Below, piece by piece: positions 39,701 through 52,100 of a stretch of DNA of 64,000 bases. The stretch's first letter is position 1. Each line of letters starts with the position of its first letter. Source of the DNA: Hymenolepis diminuta (lineage: Eukaryota; Platyhelminthes; Cestoda; Cyclophyllidea; Hymenolepididae); assembly GCA_900708905.1 (NCBI GenBank), contig CAADRB010000012.1, positions 2,447,280 to 2,511,279 of the forward strand, read 5' to 3'. The translations under genes were made by a program, and so were the position numbers. The notes under the pieces were generated by a model. The model was not told where the DNA came from. It searched no databases and saw only the letters and a list, made by a program, of their open reading frames with translations.

Positions 39701-42700
39701 AGTGCAGAAGTAAGGTCGACACGTTTAAAATTTGCAGTACTCGAGCTGACATTATAGACGACAATAAAAATTTTAATAATCACATTTTACTTTGAGTTCA
39801 CTATCTATTGCAGTTTTTCTTACGCAAAAGTTGCATCTAATGGAGGATAGTAAAAATATCTTCAACAAATCGGGGTCAATACTGACTATTTGATGGTTAT
39901 TTGTAAGGGAAGCATATTTCATAAGTAGTATATTACGTATTCTAAGTGAAAAAAATCAAATATCAGCAATGTTTAAGTCATGCAAAATAGTACGTATTTG
40001 AATATTAGTAGTAATGTGTCTATATGCCAACTAACAGCTCCACGACTCTAAAGATGGGTAGTGGCACCATTCCTCAATCTTTTAAACTTGATTGATCAGT
40101 CAGACAAATTTGAATTGGGTTGTTATAGAAATGGTAGATTAAGAAAATGCAAAGAAAAAGAAAAGACGCTTTTAAGGAGAGGGGACCTAACAACAACTGA
40201 ATCCATGCAAAAAATCTTGCTTTCAATAAGTGAGTTGTCAATTTAATTTTCTCCGTTCTTCAGCACGTATTATTTTAAAACCTTTGAGTTTGATACGATT
40301 TCAAGTTCAGGTGGACTGAATATGAATAAAAATTTTACTTTTGCGCCGATAAAGACAGGAAACATATTATCATCCCTTGTTCAGAAATGGAATCATAATT
40401 TAATTGATATTCGTTCTCCCGGAATGATGCCTTTTTCATGACTTTTTTATGGTAACAATCAAATATCCCGCAAACATGCAAAATGTATTTTTGATAACCC
40501 CGCTGCTTAATAAAAAAAAAGCCAGCCAGTTTTATATTAAGAACGACATAAAAATCATATTTTCAAGCTCATGCTATTTTCAGCACAGATACATCTAATG
40601 AAATCTACGGCAGTTATCTGTTTCCATGGTATCAACAGACGTATAAGAAAATTTTCATAATTATGCAATACTTTTGGCAAGTTTAGGTGAGTACGATTTT
40701 AAAGAATTTTTTAATATATTCAGCCATAAAAATATTAAAAAGTAATTACTTTTCAAATGGTATATTTTGAAATAAATTTATGTAAAGTTAATTGAATTAT
40801 TTTTGCAAATAAATATTTAGATATAATTAACTATATCATAAATATTAGTTTTGAAAGTTTATGCTCCAAATTAATTGTCATTTGTTTGTACCATTTGCAT
40901 GTGAGTTGCAGTGAAATATATTTTTCTGAGAAAAATTTCCATACAATTTTATGTTTAATCAAGTGAATCAGTTAAGGAAAAGAGACAGTTTCTACCCTCT
41001 AAAAGGGAAATAAAATCAAAACAATGAAAAAATTAGAGACTAACTCGATTTTGTTTTTATTTTTGTGCGAAAATTTTAAAGTCTGCTATTAAAAGAATTC
41101 AAAGGGGAGAAAATACTTTTTATCATATCAGAGTTTATCTCCAGAACTAACGGTTATAAAATTGCAATATATTAACTCTCTCCCTGAGCAGTTATATTAA
41201 CAGTTATGACCCATCACTGGGTGCAACCTTAAGCACAATGTGTCACGCATTGTAATCTGAGTAAAAAGTCAATAAATTTAAATGATCAACAAAATTATTT
41301 ATCTAATGTTATTATTTACCATTTTAAATCAGAAAATAAATAGAAATATCGTGGTATTACTTGCAAAATTGTTTTACAGTGACTTTTGAATTTTTTTAAA
41401 TGAAAATAATGCTTTCAATTGAAAATTTCAAATGAGTGAATGACATTACGTTCAAAATGGTTGTCAGCAAATAAGTTAACTACTGAAAACTCCAAACACC
41501 ATCAGTCCGGATTCATTTGCCAAATGAAGTTTCCCAATTCTCAGTGAATTAAATTATGAAATTTTTTCTTTAATTATTTCTTATTTTATGCCACGTTCAT
41601 ATTCTATAATAATTCTGCTTTCAGTTTTAAGGTACGCGTGTCTAGGCTTGATTAATTCGTGGATGAAAATATTGCAGCAAAGTTGAAATTCATCTAGAAA
41701 TATTTTATCGTCATTAATTGGTAGGGGTTACATTATTTTCACACCAAAGACAGTTAATATTAATATGAAAATTTGGGTCTGAAATTTTCTTGTACCGGAA
41801 TTAAACTGGAGTAACTTTAAAAGTATAAACCCCAGAACGTGATGTATGATCAGAGTTAATCGAATTTGAGTTAAAAATGTCTCAGCTAATCATTAAACGG
41901 ATAGAATAATAATATTCTTCTATTTAATAAACATACTCTAGAATCTACGGAGAAGCATTTCTACTACTCGCCAAGATAAAAAAAGTGATTGTGGGGCCTT
42001 CATGACGAGAAGTTCATAATTTTTAATCTCTTTCTTGACTGATTCGAGATTTGAGTCTCATGATATCGACTCTTATCTACCAATCTATTGACACACACAT
42101 AATTTCTAATAAAGTAAGAGCTGAATGTGAGCATCTCTTTTGTCCTCTGCTTCTTTTCTAAGAAAACATATGCATTATTAATTTGCTGCTAATTCAAAAT
42201 TCCATGGTACGGACAGTAGATGCAACAATTCAAACGCATTATTTTAATGCTTTATATTGAAAAATTTTGTAAAAAGTGGGACTAATATAAGGAACGAATA
42301 CGATTACCTTGGCAGCAAGAGATGATCGCGGCATTTCAAAGACAACCCAAATCCTAGGTCTAATTCGTTGCCACGGAGTGAGATTATTCATTTCATATTC
42401 CTCTTCAAGACCAAATCGCTTATAGAGATCAATGTCTGTGTAATCAACAGCGTCCATATCCGCTTCATCCAGAATATGGAGAGTTGCTTGAGTGTCCCGA
42501 TGGGTTGTGTAGGTCATCCAACAGCAAGGCTCAACCTATTGAAAAAATTGCTTGTTTTATTTAAAACATTCACCTAATTTGGCTTCTTTCGACTGCAAAT
42601 CAGAACATCATAGTATTTTTATCCATGAAATGAGATAAATGTTTAAATTTAAACTTTATTTATCAATTTTTACGTTCGGATGTTATTTCTATAATGACAA

Positions 42701-45700
42701 ATTGTCAACTACTTTTTCATGAAAAAATAAATATATATCTATATCACTGAAACTCGTTAGTATTATTGTTGCATATTTTTGAAAATGCTCGTCCGTAAAA
42801 ACCGGTTACCCAAACCCTGAAAAATGCTACTTCTGAAATTCTCCCACATTTGCTCTCGCTATTAAACATCCTAATTAGCTTCCACTGTTGCCTCTTGCAT
42901 TATATTCTACCATACCGTCTTGCTTCACACTGTCCACGATGGTTTTTACTTCTCCTTCTAATCGAGTGGTAGATTAGAGCAATGGATGGTTAACAATGCA
43001 TCAACTTATTCAGGGATCTTCCATGTCGCGATTCAAGTCAACAGCATAGCAAACAACGCAAAATTATTCTTTTCTTTAGAATAGAACATAAAAAATAACT
43101 TTCCATCAAACATATATATTTTGTCATATGAGGTTCAATGTGATGGAAAGGAAACTTAACTCTTAATTTTGTATATCAAAATATTCCGTTCTTCAGAAAG
43201 AATAGATTTCATATTTTTGAATTTCACTTGCAATAACATTTTTTGGCATGCAAATAAATTTTAATTAACAAGTGAATTAATTTGAATTAATTTAAATTAC
43301 CGTTTAATCTAATTTGCCGACAAACGGCAGAACGAACTGCATTTTACACCTTCGAAAATGTGCTTTTGCTAATAAGGTTAAAATATAAGCACCATTCATA
43401 GTATTACGAATACATTTGGGGATTTTCTATTAATCCTGTAGGAGAGAATATCTTTCCACTGTGGGGAGTTTCTAAATGTGTTGAAGAAAGACTGGACACA
43501 AGTTTGAGGGGTAAAGAGCTTCAAATTGCTACATTTTGTGCTTATTCTGTGTGAAATCCCTTTTTGAACTGCACAATGAATTTTACAGAGAGGATTGTAT
43601 AAAGGATCTCATTTTCATTCGATTTCTCTTAGGCTTTTCTTCGTTAATAGAAAAGAAAACCTTATCAGAACTACATTAGAGAGCACGAAATTTAATTCCG
43701 TAAACCTCTGAAAGTTGAAAAAAATGAATTCCCATCTAAGATGCAGAGTGTGATCACGAAATTTGAATTTCGTTAATTCAGTGGTTTAACATGATAAACT
43801 ATTGGCGTTTAACTAATTTGAAAACCCGTTGAATCTGGAATCCAAGCGAGAGGCTTTTCTATGGCACCGACTAATTTTTCATTATATCCGCTTCAAAGTT
43901 TATTCAACTTTGTGTCTACACTGTATTTTTGTACTACCGCTGGTAATAACAACACAGCAACATGCAACACATTTCCGGGGGCAATTATGTATCAGAGCAA
44001 CGGTCATTTATTCTGTTAAGAGATATTTTACATTGCGTATTTAAAAATAAAAAAATTTTTCTCTTATGGTTAAAACAAAAATGCCTTTTGAAAGTGCATT
44101 TAAAATAGTACTGGTGCCATAAGGAGTTCATAAAATGCACATGCTATACATAAAGAGAGAGTTTAACATGTTCCATTTCTTGAGTACGATAAAATCTTGG
44201 CCACCAACAATAATACAATGTGCATTATTAAACATTCTCTAAATTAATTTCTTTGATTCTCAAAGTAGAAGGGAAAAAAGGATTTTAGGAGAGAAATTGA
44301 TCTGCAGTGGGGTTTTATTCCACCAAAATTTTAAAATATATGAAAATCTCCTGCAGTCTCACACATTACGAATAAGATTTTTCTCCAAATTCTTAAATCA
44401 GTCTCATTTTTAAATAAAAATGCGTGAGATATTTATTTATATCAAAAAGAAAAAAATTCATGTTGAAGTTCGCTGTTAAAAGGGCAGTTAAATATCTGCT
44501 TTCGATGTAAAACTCCATTTGACTTAAAATCTCTGATGTTTTCTTTCAAGACCTGCAGTTGTGGATCAGCAGATCTTTACAGCATTCTGAGTAAATTCAA
44601 GTTTGATCAAATGTTTTGTCTATTATATAATTGTCTATGTCCCTACTTTACTACTTTAATACACTAATTTTTAATAGGACTGTCTTTATTCTGCATGGGT
44701 CACTCATCTCTGCGACACACTCATTCGCTTATGTGTCATCCTCTCTACTTCTAATTGGAAAGAACTGACAATCCTCGACGGGGAGGAATCGGAGCAGTCC
44801 ACATGTGTGCATTAATGCGAATAAAACTTGTCGTATATTCCTGTGGATTACTCTGATAATCAATGCATTCTCGGGTTCATTCAGTCATTCGGTATCATGT
44901 CAAATCTGTTTGTCCTGTGTCCCATTTGAATGCTTCTACTGTAAGTGTTTCGTCGGTGTAATGCTAGTGACAATAATCTGCATCTGTCATTTAGATAAAC
45001 TTAAAACTGGCATATATTTTTGGCTGATTTATTAATCTGCATTCTCATTTTATACTCTGAGCGATCATTAAGATAAACACGAGGGTTTATCACTAAGGAA
45101 ACAATAGAGGACTAAGTACAGCAAGAATTAAGAATAATTCTTATTACTTATAGTGAATTAAACAAACGTTGGTAGAGGTATTGTTTTCCTCTTTTTAAAT
45201 TTTGTTATATGTATTATTAGCTAACCATATTTGCAGAAAAAATTACTAAATATGTTTTATTAAAAACAATGAAACAAGAGAACGAGTTTTGTATTGCTTT
45301 TTTGAATTACCGTAATAAAATGATGATTTATTAACTTAACAAATCGTTTCCAATAGTGAGTGTTAATACTTATGAAATGCACATTCTTACTAATTAGGAT
45401 GAAAATAAAATAAAATATATCAGTATTATTTTAAAAGTGGATGAAAACGAAATGAATATTATTTATTTTTCAAACGCACCTGATTTGAATCTAGGCCCCA
45501 GAAAGCTAATTCCTCTTCGAAAAGTGGACCACAAACATCCACTGGATAATGCAATTTCCCTGTTCGATAGTAATTAAGGACTTGAGCAAATACACCTGGG
45601 TGTCTGTCAAAGAAGTACTCATTCAACAATGGATCATAGTTCGCCAAGGCTTCCGTTAATCGAGACAGTCGGGTTGCTGGTATCTTCTTTAGAGTCGACT

Positions 45701-45818
45701 TGTAGGTTTCATGTCTTACTCCACCGACATTTAGAATCACACGATTGCTGCTGTTGCTAGTGGCAACTGAATTCGAATTCAAACCAGAGTTGGGGATAAT
45801 CAGGCTGTTGCCGTCCAT
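18751..45818 (-). CDS. Shaw/Kv3-type voltage-gated potassium channel
   Basis: Plasma-membrane delayed-rectifier K+ channel subunit of the Shaw (Kv3, KCNC) family. Six coding exons on the - strand: 45818-45480, 42535-42308, 34312-33601, 23974-23696, 19764-19591 and 18920-18751. Phases 0, 0, 1, 1 and 1 join without a stop, giving 633 residues. The T1 tetramerisation domain spans residues 27-118, with the non-Shaker zinc motif HX5CX20CC (His90, Cys96, Cys117, Cys118). Exon 3 holds S1 to the pore: S2 about 262-283, S4 about 330-348 ([13 protein letters not shown]), and the selectivity filter TVGYGD at 414-419. S6 with the PVPVIV hinge is in exon 4, followed by [17 protein letters not shown], nearly identical to Drosophila Shaw. 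The tail (exons 5 and 6) is not conserved and ends in a cysteine cluster and NPAFL. An acceptor at 45840-45836 precedes the ATG by 17 bases, so a 5' UTR exon or a trans-spliced leader lies upstream. Confidence 0.95.
19591..19623 (-). other. Optional 33-base segment at the end of Shaw exon 5
   Basis: Inside exon 5 the sequence GGAG/GTGAGA (donor starting at 19623) is a stronger-looking donor than the downstream G/GTAAAT at 19590. Both leave phase 1. Using the inner one removes 33 bases, 11 residues (starting [10 protein letters not shown]), and still joins exon 6 in frame. Confidence 0.4.
21004..21115 (+). repeat. Dispersed repeat R3, copy 2
   Basis: Second copy of the repeat described at 18129-18236, in the same orientation, in intron 4 of the Shaw gene. 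Confidence 0.45.
21373..21422. other. Assembly gap (50 N)
   Basis: Fifty undetermined bases. The gap falls at the left edge of an LTR, so the gap probably hides a repeat that the assembler could not cross. Its true length is unknown. Confidence 0.95.
21423..21779 (+). mobile_element. LTR of a CsRn1/Gypsy-type retrotransposon
   Basis: A GC-richer block with a TATA box (TATAAATAG at 21581), a pyrimidine-rich 3' half and, immediately after it, a primer-binding site. The left end is lost in the N gap. No gag or pol frame follows: a SINE-like repeat and ordinary intron sequence begin about 100 bases later, so this is a remnant (5' LTR plus leader). It sits in intron 4 of the Shaw gene on the opposite strand. 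Confidence 0.6.
21780..21833 (+). promoter_or_regulatory. Primer-binding site in three tandem 18-base units
   Basis: Three consecutive 18-base units read ACAAACTGGTGACCCTCA, ACAATCTGGTGGCCCGCT and ACAAATTGGTGACCCAGT. Each holds TGGTGACCC or a one-base variant. TGGTGACCC is the complement of the tRNA-Trp 3' end (GGGTCACCA), the primer used by CsRn1-type Gypsy elements. One unit directly after the LTR would be enough to prime minus-strand DNA; the triplication is unusual. Confidence 0.65.
21925..22080 (-). repeat. SINE-like repeat with tRNA-derived head, copy 3
   Basis: On the - strand the head contains GGTCGCGGATTCGACTTCC, whose GATTCGACTTC closely fits the Pol III B box (GGTTCGANTCC). The body then matches the other copies (GTCAACCGCACGAG, GGTGGCAGAATTC). 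It lies just downstream of the LTR leader. A usable A box is not clear in this copy. Confidence 0.6.
23675..23695 (-). other. Alternative donors at the end of Shaw exon 4
   Basis: Two donors keep phase 1: A/GTAGGT at 23695 and A/GTAAAA at 23674. They differ by 21 bases, seven residues. I use the first because its intron start is closer to consensus at position +5. Transcript data would decide. Confidence 0.4.
23975..33600 (-). other. Shaw intron 3
   Basis: About 9.6 kb with a GTGAGA donor at 33600 and a clean ATACAG acceptor at 23975. Apart from the zinc-finger-like fragment at 25.3-25.7 kb and an alternating TA/TG run at 27607-27629 I see no feature. Small AT-rich open frames on both strands (for example 31516-32044) are composed mostly of I, N, K and L and look like noise. 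Confidence 0.6.
25320..25730 (+). repeat. Zinc-finger-like repeat R4, copy 1 (decayed)
   Basis: Aligned over about 350-400 bases with the reverse complement of 59250-59635. In the frame through 25411 the translation reads ICVDYRCH, a stop, [17 protein letters not shown]. This is the C2H2 finger layout C-x4-C-x3-F-x5-M-x2-H-x4-H. A second finger-like unit follows ([17 protein letters not shown]), with Ser where the second Cys should be. Stops and substitutions show it is not functional. It may be a pseudogene of a multicopy C2H2 gene or the remnant of a transposon that carried one. Confidence 0.5.
34868..35075 (-). repeat. SINE-like repeat, copy 4 (fullest body)
   Basis: The best-preserved body of the family. 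On the - strand it begins with a tRNA-like head (GAGCAAATACGTCG, TCTTCCATGTC, GGTTACGAGTTTCATTC). It then runs through GAAGTGGCCAGCCGCATTGG, CTAATAAAGGGATTGGCGG and TCCATGATGCCACCTTC to GCGTTGGAAAACGC. Copies at 4.3, 4.5, 21.9 and 42.9 kb align to different parts of it. Confidence 0.6.
36621..36638. repeat. (AAT)6 microsatellite
   Basis: Six perfect AAT units inside Shaw intron 2. Confidence 0.9.
37232..37259 (+). other. Perfect hairpin followed by six T (terminator-like)
   Basis: GCCCGAATTC, two bases (CA), then GAATTCGGGC make a perfect 10-base inverted repeat at 37232-37253, followed at once by TTTTTT (37254-37259). The layout is that of a bacterial intrinsic terminator, but the setting is a eukaryotic intron. 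A run of six T on the + strand could also stop RNA polymerase III. No A/B boxes or known small RNA were recognised upstream. Confidence 0.5.
39245..39350. other. GC-rich patch in Shaw intron 2
   Basis: About 100 bases with much higher G+C than anything nearby. On the + strand the frame starting at GTAGTGAGT is open for 30 codons up to a GAAG/GTATTT donor. On the - strand [21 protein letters not shown] is open up to a GTGATA donor. Neither reading matches a known protein. It could be a cassette exon, an enhancer or a repeat fragment. Confidence 0.35.
41955..42060 (-). repeat. Possible SINE-like copy 6
   Basis: CATTTCTACTACTCGCCAAG, GGGGCCTTCATGACGAGAAG and ATCTCTTTCTTG follow the order and spacing of copy 4, but identity is low. 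Confidence 0.25.
42536..45479 (-). other. Shaw intron 1
   Basis: About 2.9 kb, GTGCGT donor and CAATAG acceptor. It contains the SINE head at 42.95 kb and otherwise nothing I can name. Confidence 0.6.
42945..43065 (+). repeat. SINE-like repeat, tRNA-like head only, copy 5
   Basis: CTAATCGAGTGG resembles a Pol III A box (TRGCNNAGYNGG) and GTCGCGATTCAAGTC, about 70 bases further on, resembles a B box. TCTTCCATGTC between them is shared with copy 4. The body seen in the other copies is absent or unrecognisable. It lies on the + strand, opposite to the other copies and to the host gene. Confidence 0.5.
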
Positions 45819-47061
45819 TTTAATATTCCCGTTGTCTGAAAAACTAATGATTGCAAGTACACTGAAGTGTATTTGATGCAAGTGTTACTGAAATTAAACC
45901 TGGAGTAAAATTAAGTGTTGTATGGGGAAAGTGAATCAGTAGGAATGCTTTGTGTTGTATCACAGTTATTTTAAACAAAATTGGGCTATTATTATAAATA
46001 TAAGCGCAGATAGTTTTAAAAGCCCACATTCTTCCACTTATTAGTGAATCTATAACTTATTTACCGAATGTCCCTGTAATATTCTTAATAGATATTATTT
46101 TCCCAAGTTTTGTTTATTTTAAATTAATTTAATTAGTTGATGCAATATTTATTGAACGATAAGTGTTTAGTTAAATAAAAATGTTTTATTCAATTCAAAT
46201 GACGTGCAAATTAAAACTTTAAAATATTTTCAGATTATTCACGCTGTGATTTGATAGGTAGAACATCGATCCTCATCAAAAGAGACGTTGAAATATTAAA
46301 TACATAAATTAAGAAACTTAGGTAACAGCTAGTGATTATAAAGCACCCTTTGAATGGCACTGTTACTTTTTGCCTATTTAGTCTCTCTTTCAACTTTCCA
46401 TTAGATTTTTTTGTTGTCATTTACAAGCGACTTCCATTTTAACTCAAAACAAGTTTTTAAGATAAAATAATGAAGTATTCACTGAATAATTTAGTATATT
46501 TTCATAACATAAGACAGCTTTAAGTCTATTTTCTAAAATTATAAAACTTAGCTAGATACGATAACCTTATCGCTAGAATTAAATGAACGCCTTTATTTCA
46601 TACCTGAAAATAAATCAAATGAAGTTTATAAAATAATTTTAAAAGCATTGCGCATAAGTCAGTGATACAACGATAAATTCACAATTACCTTATTTGTTTA
46701 TATTTCCAGAGATATGCCAATGTTTAAGAAGGTTTTATAAATAACCTAACTGAAATGGAAAGTGATTTGCTAAATCGCCTGACCAATAAAAACCAAGTGG
46801 CCTGGCCAATAGAATGCTGCGATAAAATCTTATCATACAATACATTAATTTTTTCATTTTGCATTTTTGATTCGGTCTGGGCTTTCCAACTGAATTGCAT
46901 TTATCGAAATTGAATTTTATTTTACTCAAAATTATTTCTTTATCCATTATTTTATTTCTCAAACAATTTTTAGTAATCAGAACATCAAACGCTTGTAATA
47001 TTTCGTAAAATATATGTAATTATATCTGCTCCTATCACAATAACCTAAAACAATGTCGCAA

Positions 47062-47175
47062 AATTTTTAATTATTAATTGTGGAAAATCAACTGAAGTGG
47101 GGTAATTAAAGTCCAACAGCGGATAGAGCTAGGAGATCGATAAGGGAATCTCGAAGGAGTTATTTCAAATGATTT
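47062..47175 (+). repeat. Dispersed repeat R2, copy 2
   Basis: Partner of the copy at 17411-17513, sharing GGAGATCGATAAG and the flanking blocks. The class is unknown. Confidence 0.55.
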
Positions 47176-50100
47176 TCCGACTCAATTTGTAGAATATTTC
47201 ATTTATATGCAATTTGTTGTTTCAATCCCCTGGAATACTGATCAACTTCATATGCACAACCTCTAATGCTTCCGAAGGGGTTGTTTAAGCCTGATGGCTG
47301 ATCTTGCAACATTAGTTAACTTCTTTGAAAAACCGAAAAGCAGCATGATAGTACGCAATCTTAATGTAGCAGGACTCGCGGATTAGAGTTCTCCTAAATT
47401 AACCCTTTCAAGATAAATTCTATTTATTTAGTAAAAAAGGAAATTTTAGGCAGTTTGCGGTATTTTTTCCCGACGAAGATATTTCATACAATGTAATTAA
47501 GGAATCGTGAGGTCGTAAAGAGAATTGCAGTACATTTGTACCTAACTGGGATTTTAATAAAATTAACGGCTTTGGCAAATCTAATTTGTGTCTCATTTTT
47601 ATTCCTCTTAAATGCAGTAATTATAATGTTTTAAAACGAAGAAATAATAGAAAGTTGAAAATAATAATTCTTAATAATAGCTATTATTATTATTAATTCT
47701 GTTTAAACTACAAACGGAAGGAAAATCCTGTCATTTTGCAAGCAATTTCGTGAAGGAGTAACAAATAAAACTTTCTCATGAAAGTTAAAGCAAAAGTTTT
47801 ATTTTCTAAAAATATTTTTTATTGGGAAATTACTAAAGTGTATAAATTTGTAAATTTTGCAAAACTTACCATCTACATAAAGTTTAAAAAATTTATAAGT
47901 ATTTATTTTGACTCTATAAAAACTTCTATTCAGTTTCTTTATGAACGATTATCAATTTAACTGTAAAAATGGGCCGAAGTGGCTTAAACCGCCTAATTTT
48001 CATAAAAATGTCCTTGTGCTGATCTAAACAACGCATTATTATTCTCATGGATTTCCAATGACTTTAACAAATAACTCTTACAATGGAAGAAGAGTGTTAA
48101 AGGGAAAATCTAATGAAAAATGAGTTTAAAACCACATTTTAAAAATATTTGGTGCAAAATATCTCAACCATCTAAATGATTGCTCTTTAAAATTTTCGTT
48201 TTTCTTTGCAATTTCTTGGAATAGAAAAAAGCTCGTTAGATGATGGATTAGAAACTGAGTACAATATATTTTTATACAAAAATCCTTCGGCTCGTATTAT
48301 TAATGGTCAAAAATTGCAAATTTTAATGAATCTTGAAGGTCATATTATTAATTAAAATCTGTGATTACGGAGAAAATTCTAATCTGCTACTCAATTCAAT
48401 TGGCCCTTATTTAAACAAGATGAAAGTCTGTCAGAAAATGGATATTTTAAAGACGGAAATAAATCTTTCTAATGTTAAAAGTTATTAAAACTCTCCTCCT
48501 TTTCAAATTGTGTTATAGTTGACTTTTATCATTTTCATACAAACAGCTCATCATATTAAATATTCAAATCCTAATGACGACGTTCATTATTGTGAGATTT
48601 TGAAAATCAGAGCGGAAGGTAAAGATGTTGACTTGTTTAATTTAATATTCCATTACTTTAAGTTATTTTTCATCTTAAATTGACAAAAATTTTAATAAAA
48701 TAATGTTTGACTTAAAACAATGATTCTTCAGTGAAATTCTGTATCTCCTATAAGATCCTTTACTATCAAAAAAATTCAACTGTTGTAGCACCGATCTTTT
48801 GGTATAATAATTCATAAACGCAACTAATGGGCTGGTGCAACAGAATGTGCTTGTTCATAAACCACTAGATTTTGTGCGGTTTTCAGTTTGAATTTGTTCC
48901 TTCGGAATCACAAAACCTCTCCTGACTTAAACTAGAATGGTGTCAGCCAAAAAACGTTCACCTTTAATATTTCAATCTTTAATTATTTCTAATTCAGGAC
49001 ATGCACCTGAAAGTTAAATTCAAATGTTTCGGTGTTAAAATTGTTTCACTATGTGATTTACACAGGATTATATTATATTATTGGAAAACTTAATATACAA
49101 AAGGGTTATTCTAATATTATTTATAATATTATTTTAAAATTTTATGGAACTTTCATTAAAAAAATAAATTTCACTGCAGTCATATGCTATTTCTAAAGCA
49201 TTGTTAACGTAACACCGACGCTCAAAGTCATTGCGTGTTTAGACCCCACTTGAATAATTTATTTCAACGCCATGGATGAAGTTGCTTTCAAATTATTTTA
49301 TTATATATTAAGATATAATGGATTAGTTATTGTTCATACAATAACAAATTTTGTTTTTAGCACCAAATATTGGCGAAAAACGCGGCTAAGAAAAATATAA
49401 AGTGTGCAAATCTGCGGATGCTTGCCACGTGTTTGACGAAAGCAAATGACATTTAGAAGATAGACTCCACAGTAAAACTCTTTTCTCACATCAATAAACA
49501 TTAACCACAAGTTTGTGCTAATGAAGGAATAATCTCTGCCTCTATCCCTATACCAAATTGAAACGAGATGAGAATACTTTGATGAATCAATAACTCCCAA
49601 CTCGAAGATGGTCGACTACCTTTAAGACTCATTTTTCCAAAAGAGGGATAGTATTACACCCTGAAAAAAGTAAAAAATCTTTTTCCTCTCTGATTTTTAC
49701 ATGAAAAGTGAGAGAAAATTTAGATAAGCATCATTGAACAAATGATTTGATGCGTCCGAAGCTCTGATGAAGTACGATTGTTCCAATGGTGCGGATTTCA
49801 CTCAAACAAACAAAGTATTTTTCTCCTTCCGTGACTTGTTTGGCTTTCAAATGAAAATAGAAATAATGAAACATTATATCACCAGGTAATTTTTAAAAAC
49901 AATCAATGAACAACATATTTTGTCGTTTTAATTATTATTGGTACGAAATAAGTTGAATTTTCTCACATCTCTTTTAGGTATTTAGGGACAAATTTGATAT
50001 ATTAATTTCTATCAGTTTACTTGATACGCCATTTACGCTGCAATTATGAGAGGTGAATTAATTTTTGTATTTATTGCAAACTGAAATAAACTCCACAGCT

Positions 50101-52100
50101 TTGCCGTATTTGGCCTTATTTTCATTAACGTTTCAAGGGTAAAATGTGTGAATTGCTCGTTATTGAAAGTAGTATTAATTCTTGATAGAAATATAGTTTG
50201 CCGATCTTAACCCAAAACATATTTGAGCTAAAAGGAAAAAGTGATCTCGTAAACATATAAAAGTACGTTTTAAAATAAAACTTTTCGGTTGGCTTTCAGT
50301 AAACCTTTTGCACTATATTCTAATTAGAACCGCAATCAAACTCTGTAGTTCGCATCCAAAGTGGACTAGCAATAAACTTGAGAGGACAATTTTTTCATTC
50401 TTCTACAAATACTCCAACCCTTCCTGCTTTAACACCTTTTGTGCGATTTCAATTAAATTTTAGAAGAATCCTAATTATTTTACGGTCTCTCTCATGAAAT
50501 ACAACGTGGACGGGTGTGAATAAGGGAAAAGAAAACGAGTCAAGTAGGGTACAAAAGTGGGAGATGGCCAAAAATGCAGGTACTGAAGTCAGGACGTCGA
50601 AAATTTTTGTTTTAATTAGGAGCGCATCTATTTCTTATGTCTCCATAAAGACCATAAGTATCTTTTCGATAATATGGTGTCCAAATTGATTGAACTGACT
50701 CTCGATGAGATTAAGTCTTTTATACTCAGAGCCTGCTAACCGGCCGATTTAGGTCTGTGGTTGGTCACGTCATCTAGATCTATTTACATCTTTCTGCAGG
50801 CTGAAGTGGATAGGAATGATTAACAGCGATTTTCAGGAGATGATAATTCAAGAATACATTTTGCACATCATTAAAAATATTGTATAGTTTAATTTAAAAA
50901 GTACGGGTCTTCATGAGCTCAAACTTGTAAATCGTTTTACTAAACAACCTGTAAATTTGATCTCTTAAATCCTAAATTTCATTAATTTTATAATGGATTA
51001 AGTTTTATTGATCTATTTTTCTATTGTTCAGATGCCGGATTTCTGTAATTTTAACCTCCAAAATAAAATATTAGACTTTTCGAAATATTATTTATATTTC
51101 CATGAGGAATTCTGCATTCAAATGATTTTATCTAAAATGTGAGCGTGTCAGCGATTTATTTCAATCGCCGTTCTTCTGGCATTTTTCATGTTAGAAGTGC
51201 AAAATGAAAACAAGATTTGCCAAAAAATTATGAACAATTTTCTGCGATCATATTGAACTGAACAAAAATCCACTGTGAATGATAAAAAGCAATTAATGTT
51301 TCATTATTAGTAAATTTTACAGTATGCAATAAGTTAAACTGTACTTTTTTCCAGCAGGATGTATAAATTGTATACAATTCTCGATCATTTATCAGCATTT
51401 TAAGATAGTTTCCTCTCTTGTCTCATTAAGACAAAGAATTTTTAATTCTGTTTTGCCATTTTTAGTAAATCCCAGAACAAGGAACTTCAAAATTCGAATA
51501 TTAAGCGTCTTTTACTAAAAATAGGAGGAAATTTCTAATATTTTCTAATAATTGGGATTTAAACTGAAATTTCACATCCGAATGTTTTAAATAAATTATT
51601 CCTTGTTCTAACAAGAGTTTTCTTAAATAAAAAATTAAATGTTCACTTTTTAAATTTTAAACAAATTAATGCTGTTAAATACAGTCAAATATGAAGAAAA
51701 TAATACTTCTTACTATTTATACCATCCATGAAAATATCATCCTTTTAAACGAAATTATTAGACTACTTGAGTATTTCAAAGTTTCTTTTTAATTTTTAAC
51801 TCCAAATGGATAACTAATCGTTCCTTGGCTACACTTCAGTAGACCCCTTAGAAGTCCGAATAGCTGCAGACAAGTGGAATCTTCTAATGTAAATTTGTTT
51901 TATGAATTTAGTGAAATAAGCCACAGTGGTGAGATCACAGAAAGTCTAGAGCGGCGAGTGTTTTTTGTAAGTCTTTCTTCGTCTGGCATATAGTATGATC
52001 GGTTATTAATTACATTTAACGTTGCTTTGAATAAATATAAATCGCTGATTAACAAAGAAGACTGCGTTTGCTTGCCTCGCGACTGAGAGCACACCACACA

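Larger units (their letters stand above)
34313..42307 (-). other. Shaw intron 2
   Basis: About 8.0 kb, GTAATC donor and TTCTAG acceptor. It contains a SINE-like copy at 34.9 kb, a possible second one at 41.96-42.06 kb, an AAT microsatellite at 36621, a hairpin with a T run at 37232 and a GC-rich patch at 39245-39350. The rest is plain AT-rich sequence. Confidence 0.6.

Noticed and set aside
45819..45881. Longer N terminus for the Shaw channel, starting at 45881
   Set aside because: The extra residues ([14 protein letters not shown]) come from translating the intron and its acceptor TTTTTCAG. The ATG at 45818 after the acceptor gives a normal T1 N terminus.
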